NCBI GenBank assembly: GCA_023257515.1
Contig: JALRCA010000049.1
Span: forward strand, 1 to 35,882
Length of the DNA stretch: 35,882 nucleotides
DNA from: Aeromicrobium sp.
GTDB lineage: Bacteria; Actinomycetota; Actinomycetes; Propionibacteriales; Nocardioidaceae
Reading direction: 5' to 3'
The notes beneath the pieces are model-generated. The model did no database searches. It was not told the DNA's origin and worked only from the letters and a program-made list of their open reading frames with translations. Both the position numbers and the translations under genes were made by a program. Below, piece after piece: positions 23,117 through 30,700 of this stretch; positions within the stretch are counted from its first letter, which is position 1; the number at the start of each line of letters is the position of its first letter.

Positions 23117-23916
23117 TCCACGCGACCGTGCGCCACCAGGGCAGGCTCACGGGCGCCCGAGTCGAGGGCGACCGGGTGATCCTCCTGGACGCGGCGGACG
23201 CCGTGGAGGCAGCGCTGCGCGGGGGCGCGCCGTGGGGAGAGATCGACACCGCCTCGGCGCACTTCGCCAGGACGTCACCGGCGCCGGAGCACGTCCTGTG
23301 CATCGGGCTGAACTACCGCAGTCACATCGAGCAGCTCGGGCGCTCGTTACCCGAGTACCCGACCTTCTTCGCGAAGTTCGCGTCCACCCTGACCGGGCCG
23401 CGGGACGCCATCACGCTGCCCTCGGTGAGCCGTCAGGTGCAAGGCGAGGTGGAGCTCGCCGTCATCGTGGGAACGAGCTTGCATCGCGCGAATCCCTCAG
23501 AGGCAGCCGCCGCGATCGCCGGTTTCAGCGTGGCGAACGACCTGTCCATGCGCGACTGGCAGCACCGCACGTCCGAGGCCCTCCAGGGCAAGGTCTTCGA
23601 CCGCTCGACGCCGCTCGGTCCCTTCCTCGTCGGCGCCGACGACGTCGACGGAGGGCGCGAGCTCGAGCTCTCCTTCCGAGTGGACGGCGTCCTGTGGCAG
23701 ACCGGTTCGACGTCCGACATGCTCTTCTCCGCGGCCGAGCTCGTGTCCTACTGCAGCCAGTTCCTCACGCTGAGGCCCGGCGACGTGATCCTCACCGGCA
23801 CGCCCGGGGTGACGCCCGCCGCGGGCGACCTGCGACCTGGGTCCGTGCTGGAGACGGCCATCGAGGGACTCGGCGTCAGCGTCAACCCGACGGTCGCTGA
23901 GGACGTCACGTCCTGA
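23113..23916 (+). CDS. Fumarylacetoacetate hydrolase (FAH) family protein, second copy
   Basis: This 267-aa protein is a standard FAH/2-keto-4-pentenoate hydratase-type enzyme. CIGLNYRSHIEQLG (63-76) contains the catalytic-loop His71. The metal ligands are Glu112 and Glu114 in GEVELAVIVG and Asp143 in VANDLSMRDWQ, and a Lys in QGKVFDRSTPLGP follows. LTLRPGDVILTGTPGV near the end is typical. Such enzymes cleave or hydrate acylpyruvates in degradation of aromatic or sugar-acid compounds. It is only distantly similar to the 315-aa copy at 15679-16626, so the two are not a recent duplication. Its start overlaps the MBL stop (ATGA), so the two proteins are coupled. Confidence 0.94.
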   Translation: MIHATVRHQGRLTGARVEGDRVILLDAADAVEAALRGGAPWGEIDTASAHFARTSPAPEHVLCIGLNYRSHIEQLGRSLPEYPTFFAKFASTLTGPRDAITLPSVSRQVQGEVELAVIVGTSLHRANPSEAAAAIAGFSVANDLSMRDWQHRTSEALQGKVFDRSTPLGPFLVGADDVDGGRELELSFRVDGVLWQTGSTSDMLFSAAELVSYCSQFLTLRPGDVILTGTPGVTPAAGDLRPGSVLETAIEGLGVSVNPTVAEDVTS

Positions 23917-24130
23917 TCCCTGCTTCCCGACCCCATCATCGGCGTGCGGCACCTCAGGACGACGAGCTCGTGCCGCGTTCCTCGACGGGCGGCGTCACCT
24001 CATCGACGGACACCGCGCTCGTCGAGTCGTTCAGGTCGCCCGTGCAACGCCGCCTCCCGCTCGGCACGTCGGTATCCGCGGGCTCACCGTCGACCTGACC
24101 AGGACTGCCAACCCACCGAGAAACGCGAAA

Positions 24131-24155
24131 CTCCCGAACCCTGAGGGTCCGGGAG
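24131..24155. terminator. Hairpin terminator in the 375-base gap 23917-24291
   Basis: CTCCCG (24131-24136) pairs with CGGGAG (24150-24155) and ACCC (24138-24141) with GGGT (24145-24148) around a TGA loop. On the minus strand it is followed by TTTCGCGTTTC, so it can serve the TetR gene as well as the FAH gene; the two converge here. The rest of the gap shows only the short coding-like segment at about 24180-24254. Confidence 0.7.
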
Positions 24156-24179
24156 CTTCGTGAGTCCCACGAGAGGACG

Positions 24180-24254
24180 TTGGTGGTGCTCGCCAAAGTC
24201 AACTTCAACACCGCGAGACACATGGTGCAAGTACCAGGCCAGGTAGGGGTATGA
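24180..24254 (+). pseudogene. Possible remnant related to the HTH ORF at 27.45 kb
   Basis: In the frame ending at TGA 24252-24254 the translation is LVVLAKVNFNTARHMVQ and a few more residues. It resembles LVVLAQANPNTAALL at about 27447-27491: 8 of 11 residues match in the VVLA to NTA stretch and 23 of 33 bases match. Both follow a hairpin by about 25 bases or less. There is no start codon with a ribosome site, and the helix-turn-helix part is absent. It looks like a decayed relative, but the match is short. Confidence 0.35.
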
Positions 24255-24291
24255 CGTGCACGAGCCGTCCCAACACTGCCTCAGCCGCTGC

Positions 24292-24912
24292 TTAGAGGCT
24301 GAATGAGGCCAGAAGTGTGGCGCTCAGAAACCTCGGCGCATCCGCGGAAGACAGCCGCTGAGCGGCGATCTCCGCCGCCGCCGCTTGCAGCAAGGCGTGC
24401 ATTGAGGCAACCAGCCACGTGGTGGGGAGGTCCATTCGGAAGACCCCCTCGCTTCTCCCCCGCTCAATCAGATTGACCACGCGGTCCTCGAGCGGTGCGT
24501 GCAGCGCTCGGATTCGATCGGGCGCAAGTTCCTTCTGAGCGACTTCGAGGAGGGCGCGAGACTCGTCGAGTAGTTCCCAGCTCGCAGAGACCAGGCTGGT
24601 GAAAGCCGCGGGAACGTCGCCGTCGAGATCGAGCGCAGCCAGCACGACGTTGCCCCGACTGAGCACGTCAGAGAGTGCCGCATCGACAAGTTCGGCCCGA
24701 GACGTGAAGTGCCCGTAGAGCGTGGCCCGGCCGACCCCGGCCGCAGCAGCGACATCGTTCATGGACGCTTCCGGCCTCAGGCGGAAAGTGTGGACTGCCG
24801 CTTCCACAATGGCCGATCGATTACGGATGGCGTCCGATCGCGGTCCGCGGCGCCGGCCGTCGCTGCGCACCACGCCTCGGGTTGTGCGCTGCTGCGGTTG
24901 CGCTGGAGGCAT
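24292..24912 (-). CDS. TetR-family regulator of the adjacent MFS efflux gene
   Basis: This 206-aa protein is taken from ATG 24912 (MPPAQPQQ); the frame is open to 24987 but that part covers the divergent promoter. A basic lead (RSDGRRRGPRSDAIRNR) precedes the TetR helix-turn-helix (AIVEAAVHTFRLRPEASMND, VAAAAGVGRATLYGHFTSRAE). A helical C-terminal domain follows (about residues 85-200) with several Ala-rich helices. It is divergent from a DHA2 transporter, the classic arrangement for a drug-responsive repressor. Base composition is less GC-rich than in the genes to the left, fitting the start of an acquired region. Confidence 0.92.
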   Translation of the reverse strand: MPPAQPQQRTTRGVVRSDGRRRGPRSDAIRNRSAIVEAAVHTFRLRPEASMNDVAAAAGVGRATLYGHFTSRAELVDAALSDVLSRGNVVLAALDLDGDVPAAFTSLVSASWELLDESRALLEVAQKELAPDRIRALHAPLEDRVVNLIERGRSEGVFRMDLPTTWLVASMHALLQAAAAEIAAQRLSSADAPRFLSATLLASFSL

Positions 24913-24950
24913 CTTCAAAGCTCTTAACGTGGACGGGAATGTCTGGCTTA

Positions 24951-24977
24951 GTGTATCGGTTGAGCGATCTCGTACAC
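24951..24977. promoter_or_regulatory. Candidate operator between TetR and MFS genes
   Basis: GTGTA (24951-24955) and TACAC (24973-24977) form an inverted repeat with 17 bases between, in the 92-base divergent gap. TTAACG (24924-24929) and TAGTGT (24949-24954, overlapping the left arm) could be a spaced -35/-10 for the MFS gene, but the spacer is 19 bases. Confidence 0.4.
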
Positions 24978-25004
24978 CGAAGTCCAACTTAAGGAGGTGC
25001 GGTC

Positions 25005-26408
25005 ATGACGACCGCGTCCAACACCACCCCTGCGGGCGACGTCGCAGGAAATCAGCCACATCCACGACGATGGCTGGCCCTGGGCATGCTGGGCCTGGCA
25101 CAGTTCATGCTCATTCTCGACGTGACAGTCGTCGCGATCGCGTTGCCCTTGATGGGCGCAGATCTCGACATGAGTCGCGAGGCGGTCACCTGGGTCGTCA
25201 GCATCTACACGCTGACATTCGGCGGACTCATGCTTCTCGGCGGACGTCTCGCTGACCTCATCGGCCCGCGGACCCTCGTCTATACCGGACTGACCATCTT
25301 CACGCTGGCCTCGCTCTCCGCTGGCGTGGCACAGGACGGCGCCACGATTCTCAGCAGTCGAGTCGGCCAGGGAATCGGCGCAGCGCTCCTGTCGCCGGCC
25401 GCACTCTCCGTCGTCGTGCGACTGTTCGAGGGCGAGGAGCGCAACCGCGCTCTCGGTATCTGGTCAGCGCTGGGCGGCGCCGGTGCAGCTGTCGGCGTCC
25501 TGGTCGGCGGAGTGCTCTCTGCGGGGCCGGGATGGCCTTGGGTGTTCTTCGTAAATGTGCCCGCCGGCGTGCTCGTCTTCGTGATACTGCTGCGTGCTCT
25601 GCCTGAGATGCCACCGGTCAAAACACCCGGTGCGAGTGCTCGTCCCGACGTCCTGGGTGCTTTGCTCGTCACGGGTGCCACCGGAACGCTGATCTACGCC
25701 ATGATCGATGCGGGCGAGGCCGGATGGCTGCAGCCTCGGACTCTCTCACTCTTCGCCGTGTCCATTGTCCTCTACGCGGCATTCGGCGCGTGGCAGCGCG
25801 TCGCCCGTTCGCCGCTGATGGATCTTGGCCTGCTCACGCGACGTCCGGTGGCCTCGGGCACCTTCGTGATCGCCATCGCCACGGCGCTCATGGTGGCCGT
25901 GTTCTTCCTGGGCTCGTTCTACTTGCAGGATCGCGCCGATCTAGGACCGCTCGCAACAGGCCTGCTCTTCCTCCCCGTGGCCCTGGCCACCATGGCCGGC
26001 GCGCAGGTCGGCGGACGAGTCATCGGCCGCACGGGCGGGCGAGCGCTCGGCGTCGCCGGGCTCCTCGTCGCTGCCATCGGGCTCACCATCCCCGCGGTCT
26101 TCGAGACGACCGTCGGGGTTGTTCTCGGCATCAGTCTGGGCGCGGCGGGCATCGGCACGTTGTTCGTCGTGGCATCCGCGACCGCCCTGGGGCTGATCGA
26201 GCCGCACGAGGCCGGGATCGCCTCTGGCATCATCTCGACCTTCCACGAGTTCGGCGCCTCACTCGGCGCTGCAGTGGTATCGAGCGTCGCGGCAGCCAGC
26301 CTCACCGGCGAGACCGGGTCCGGCTTCGCGTCGGCCTTCGGTGTCGCTGCGGCCGCGGCCGTGATCTCCGCCGTTGTGGCCGGACTGGCACTGCCGAGTC
26401 GGAAGTAG
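25005..26408 (+). CDS. DHA2-type MFS multidrug efflux transporter
   Basis: This 467-aa inner-membrane protein has about 14 hydrophobic helices. The family marks are in place: LDVTVVAIALPLMGADL in helix 1, motif A (GGRLADLIGPRTLVYTG), and the drug/H+ antiporter motif C in helix 5 (GAGAAVGVLVGGVLSAGPG), followed by PWVFFVNVPAGVL. It should export a toxic organic compound in exchange for protons. ATG 25005 follows a very strong AAGGAGG. The divergent TetR gene is the likely repressor. A strong hairpin terminator follows the stop. The gene is less GC-rich than the backbone (38 of 60 on one counted line). Confidence 0.95.
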   Translation: MTTASNTTPAGDVAGNQPHPRRWLALGMLGLAQFMLILDVTVVAIALPLMGADLDMSREAVTWVVSIYTLTFGGLMLLGGRLADLIGPRTLVYTGLTIFTLASLSAGVAQDGATILSSRVGQGIGAALLSPAALSVVVRLFEGEERNRALGIWSALGGAGAAVGVLVGGVLSAGPGWPWVFFVNVPAGVLVFVILLRALPEMPPVKTPGASARPDVLGALLVTGATGTLIYAMIDAGEAGWLQPRTLSLFAVSIVLYAAFGAWQRVARSPLMDLGLLTRRPVASGTFVIAIATALMVAVFFLGSFYLQDRADLGPLATGLLFLPVALATMAGAQVGGRVIGRTGGRALGVAGLLVAAIGLTIPAVFETTVGVVLGISLGAAGIGTLFVVASATALGLIEPHEAGIASGIISTFHEFGASLGAAVVSSVAAASLTGETGSGFASAFGVAAAAAVISAVVAGLALPSRK

Positions 26409-26416
26409 CCAGACGG

Positions 26417-26453
26417 GGTGCGTGGTCGCCGTCTTCGCAGGCGGCCACGCACC
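26417..26453 (+). terminator. Hairpin terminator after the MFS gene
   Basis: GGTGCGTGGTCGCC (26417-26430) pairs with 26440-26453 over 14 positions with one T-G wobble, closing a 9-base loop. It begins 8 bases after the stop and has no T-tract. Confidence 0.75.
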
Positions 26454-26538
26454 TCGTACCAAGTGCGGTGGCGGATCGTTCATCAGCCCTCAGCGCCAAC
26501 CCTCGGAAACGCTCATGGCCGCGCGAACCGGAGGCATC

Positions 26539-27346
26539 ATGGAGTCGCAAGCAAGCAGCCAGCTCAGCAGTGACGGTCCACTCCGCATCCTGCTGAACGG
26601 TCACACGCCTACGGGCGACGACCTACATCACCCGGCTCTGATCAACTACGGGCATTTCACTTCGATGCAGGTCCGCTCAGGCAAGGTTCGTGGCCTCCAC
26701 CTGCACCTCGAGCGGATCGAAAGATCCCACCGAGAGCTGTTTGGCCACGGGATCGACCTAGACCACGCACGCGACCTGATGCGCCTCGCCGCAGACGGCA
26801 TGCCCGACTCCTACCTACGCACCACGTTCTTCGAGCAGAACCCCGGTCAACTGTCCGTCATGACCGTGCAGAGACCTCCGGTTGCCGCCAATACCGAACC
26901 GGTCTCTCTGCTACCCGTCGAATACCAGCGACCTGTCGCCCACCTCAAGCACGTCGGGACGTTCTGCAAGATCTTCCACGCCGTCCAGGCCGAACGCGCA
27001 GGCTTCGACGACGCACTCCACATCAGCTTCGACGGCTTCATCTCCGAGACAACAGGCGAGAACATTGGCTTTCTACGACGGCACTCGGGTGGTATGGCCG
27101 ACGCAGCCCTCGCTTCCCGGCGTCACATGGCATCTCCTCGAGACGGCTCTGACTACCAACAAATTGCATTCCGCGAGGGAGCCGGTGAACCTCAGGGACG
27201 TCGGCCAATTCACCGCCGCGTTCCTTACGAACTCGGTGGGTGTGTCGCCCGTTGGTCGGATTGGGACGGTGCAGATGGGAGACGTGACGCAGATCGTCAC
27301 TGAGCTTAGCTCCGTCTACGAGCAGATCGCCTGGGATGACATTTGA
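26539..27346 (+). pseudogene. Class IV aminotransferase (aminodeoxychorismate lyase-like), frameshifted
   Basis: The frame from ATG 26539 (MESQASSQLSSDGP, with GGAGG just upstream) encodes a fold-type IV PLP enzyme: ALINYGHFTSMQVRSGKVRG, LHLERIERSHRELFG, the PLP lysine in AHLKHVGTFCK, and then FDDALHISFDGFISETTGEN. At about 27067-27068 the sequence ATTGGCTTTC carries one base too many. The family continuation (AFYDGTRVVWPTQPSLPGV, then WHLLETALTT) is in the next frame and runs on to TGA 27344-27346. In the original frame translation turns to low-complexity, Arg-rich sequence and ends at 27303. Removing one G restores about 268 aa of a normal family protein. Either the gene is inactivated recently, or this is a sequencing error. 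Nothing else in the gene is damaged. Confidence 0.85.
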
Positions 27347-27403
27347 CCCCCGGCCGTTCCTGACCCTCGAACGCCCCCGGAGACACCTCTCATGGGAAAA
27401 GAA

Positions 27404-27434
27404 GGAACCACGGCCCTCAAAGGACCGTGGTTCC
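27404..27434. terminator. Bidirectional hairpin terminator
   Basis: GGAACCACGG (27404-27413) pairs perfectly with CCGTGGTTCC (27425-27434). On the minus strand TTCTTTTCCC follows, and on the plus strand CTACTTTT lies 7-14 bases downstream. It separates the aminotransferase gene from the HTH ORF. Confidence 0.7.
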
Positions 27435-27446
27435 AACGATCTACTT

Positions 27447-27704
27447 TTGGTAGTCCTGGCCCAGGCGAATCCCAACACCGCTGCCCTCCTGTCAGCCCCT
27501 TCCGCTCGCTCGGCTGAATCGCCCGCGGAGAGACGGGGCCGCGCGCGTCTGAGTTCGCGGCAACTGGCCGAGATCGAGGACTTGTACGTGCGAGGCTGGA
27601 GCACGAGGCGGATCGCCCGCCACTTTGACATCGGCAAGACGACTGTCCTGAATGTGCTCAAGCGACGGGAAGTCGAGTTGCGCCCACAGGGACGAACCAC
27701 TTAG
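27447..27704 (+). CDS. Small resolvase-type helix-turn-helix protein, start uncertain
   Basis: The certain part encodes a DNA-binding domain like the C-terminal HTH of Hin/resolvase recombinases: RARLSSRQLAEIEDLYVRG, then WSTRRIARHFDIGKTTVLNV and LKRREVELRPQG. A Pro/Ser/Ala-rich segment (ALLSAPSARSAESPAERRG) precedes it. There is no ATG between the hairpin at 27404-27434 and the domain; TTG 27447 is the first possible start in frame and has no ribosome site. The frame is open further upstream to 27336, but that part covers the hairpin and the end of the aminotransferase gene. It is either a small HTH regulator with an unusual start or the tail of a lost recombinase. It converges on the defence operon with 10 bases between stops. 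Confidence 0.5.
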   Translation: MVVLAQANPNTAALLSAPSARSAESPAERRGRARLSSRQLAEIEDLYVRGWSTRRIARHFDIGKTTVLNVLKRREVELRPQGRTT

Positions 27705-27714
27705 CGAAGCTTCC

Positions 27715-30700
27715 TTACAGTCGCTCGGACTTCGCGATCGCGTCACCCACGCCGTAGACGCCCAGTTCGAGCAAGGCATCCAGCACATTCAGTAGGGCCG
27801 CCCGATGTTCCCTGTCGCGCGACTGAGCGAGCCCGCGAACCACCAGTTCGCTGATGTAGTGAGCATCTCCCGCGGCGCCCGTGCGAAGGTCCGCAGCATC
27901 TGCGCCGAACAGGTTGATGAACCGCTGCGCAGCCTTCAAAACCAAGTCATCGACCTTGTCTGGCGCGTGCTGCAGGGTCAACAAGAGCTGTGGTGTGGCG
28001 TGGTCGTAAGCCGGCGAGTCGATCAACGCAGCGAGTAGGTCGGCAAAGGGACGAAGCTGGTGATTGCGCAGATGGGGAGCAACTCTGGCGACCGCCTCAA
28101 GCACGGCGGCATCTTCGTCGTTCATCAGCGTTCTGAGGGTGGTCATTGCGAGCGCCGCGTTCGACGTCCGGTCAACGCGATTCGCACATACTTCAGCCAC
28201 TCCCTTGCGGGACATGGCATCACCTTCGAGCGCCTTCGTGAGCAAGTCCGGACGGCCCCACTCAAGCCCAGCGAAAGCTGCCAGGACTCCCCCAGCTTCC
28301 CGTGCCTCGGCGTCTTGCGAGGCGAGCATGCGCTCGATAACCGGCGTGACAACGTCCGGATCGACGTTGCCGATGTAGAGCATCAGGCGTTGCACCATTC
28401 CGGCTGCCAGGATTCGGTCGTCGGCATCGATCAGCTTCTCAAACGCCGAGGCGGCATCCGGGCGGGCATGGCGAAGGGCAGCCGCGAGCGTGTGGGCGGC
28501 GCTCGACCTGACGAAGAGCACAGGGTCGCTCGCGAGCGTGTCGAGATGCGGTCGGACTAGCTCAGTACGTTCACCTTCGGCGTCGTAGACCAACAAGTCA
28601 CCCAGAGCCTCCGCAAGGCTGCCACGACCCGTGTTGATGGCGTTGTTGTGCATGTCAGCGGCAGCTCTACCGTCGTCCCCGTCGCGAGTGAAGATGGGCG
28701 AGTCATCCTCGGGGTCGGGCGAGTGGAGGGCACGCTCGAGCAGCAACTCGACGAGATCAAGCGGAACGTCGCTGTAGTAGCGCCGAAGAGAGTTGCCCAG
28801 CCATCGGTCGACGTCGTCGTGTCCGAGCGACGCAAGATGCCGCACAGCGTCGAAGATCAGTGGTGCGGCTTCGTCCGATCGCTCAGCGTCTGCGAAGCCC
28901 ATTAACAGGCCGTCGGCGAACGCTGCATTGAGCTCGGGCGTGACATTGAGGGCCAGCAGGGCGAATCGCTTCGGATCGGCCTTGGCTTCCTCGCGCAGAA
29001 CGTGGGACAACTCCCGAGCACCGCCCGTGAAGTTACTCCAATCCGTTCGATCATCGTTGTGCCTTATCATGGCCTTAAGCCATTGGTCGTCGGACATCTT
29101 GGCGGCTGCCTCTGACCCGATCGGAGAGCCGATCATGCCCCCAGTTACGCCACGAGGTTCGGCAGGTGCGTCTTCGTCGAACTTGCGGCGGTACTCGCCC
29201 AGCCTGCGGGTTCCGGCCTCGGTCAGCCTGTCTTCCTCGAGAGCTGACATGAACGTGAACGCCGACCGTCCGAAGCTATACCGATTCTCATAGGCGTTTC
29301 GCAGGTCTCGGAACAAGTCCTCAAGTTGCTGATGAACGTCGATGGGAAGGTGGGGTGCGATCGCCTTCACTAGTTCTCGTGCTGCCCAATCCGAGTCGGC
29401 CATGTAACCGCAGTCGAGTCGAGCGCCGCCTTCGAGGAGAAGCGTTGCGGCCCACTCGGCGAAGGTGGCTTCACCGGCCGTCAGCGCACGGTAGAGCAAG
29501 AACTGCGCCGCGTCGTGAGGATCCTCGGCGAGTTCCTCAAGCAGCGGACGAACCTCACCAGGCGCCGTCCGGGCGAGTGCTTCCAGTGCATGAACCGCCC
29601 CAGCAAAGAGCGCGTCATCGAGGTCCCTGTCATCCAGTTCGTCGACCTCGAACCGCGCACAGAAGTGCCGATCCCGGATCGGATCATCTGGGCGAGGCTC
29701 ATACGCAGTGGCCGCCATGACTCGACGCAGGTACGGGACGACTGTCTGCACGAAAGCCAGCGGTTCAGCTGCAGCAGCTTCGCGGACCAGCTCGGAGGCC
29801 CCGTACTCACGTAGACCGAGCAAAACGACCTTGCCACTTTCACCGATCGCGAGGGCGTCGGCATGCTCGATGAACCGAGCCTCGATCAACTCGATGGCCC
29901 AGAGTGGCTGCCTCTTCGCCAGGTCGTGAACCGCCAACCACAGCTCGTGCTCCGCCGCGTCAAATCCGCCCTCGCTGACTGCTGCAAGGATGAGATCGAA
30001 GAGGTTGCGGCTCAGGAACGGATCGGAGAAGCGAGCGATCCAGCGCAACCAGTTCAGATACTCCGGAGCGGATTGGCGACCACCGAGTAGTTCAGCCACC
30101 TCATCAGGCATCTCTCTCACCGCGCTCATCATGAGATTGACTGCGCGTTGCTGCAGTGTTGAGTCGCCGCTATCAAGCCAAGATGCGACGGTGCCGTCCT
30201 CGTAGAACCGCCTGAACCAGGGAACGCGTCGGGTGTGCAGCCAGAGCTGCTCCTCGTAGCTCGGCCTCGTTGCTGCTACCTCGAAGATGACCTCAGCGTC
30301 CTCACTGCTGGGCGCACCGAGGTTGGAGAGTACGGCGAGCGCCGTCTCCTTGATGTGGAAGCGCACCCGATCACTGGTCAGAACGGCTACTGCCTCCACC
30401 CTGAAGCGCTCCGGCTCTCGCTCATAGAGGTGCTGTAGGACCTGGCGAACCTGGCCTCTGCGAAACAGCTCCTGCTCGTCGCGCAACAGGAAGTCGGTCA
30501 GCGACTCGGACCGTGACACCCACTGGCGCGCGAAGGCGTAGTCGAAGAATGTCTCGTGGAAGAAGGCGATTCGGTCGCCGTCACGAGCGAGCACGTGCTC
30601 AGAAACGAGGACGTTGGCATCCTCGATGAGCTCATCTTCGTCGAGAATTTCGACGGGAACCGACAACGTCTGCCGATCGCTCGCCGCGTTCGCGACCCGA

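Noticed and set aside
23917-24291. A tRNA or attachment site at the border of the acquired region
   Set aside because: The gap contains a hairpin but no cloverleaf, T-loop consensus or anticodon arm that I could fold, and no matching direct repeat was found to the right.
27336-27446. N-terminal extension of the HTH ORF from ATG 27336
   Set aside because: It overlaps the end of the aminotransferase gene and runs through a strong hairpin. The residues look non-coding.
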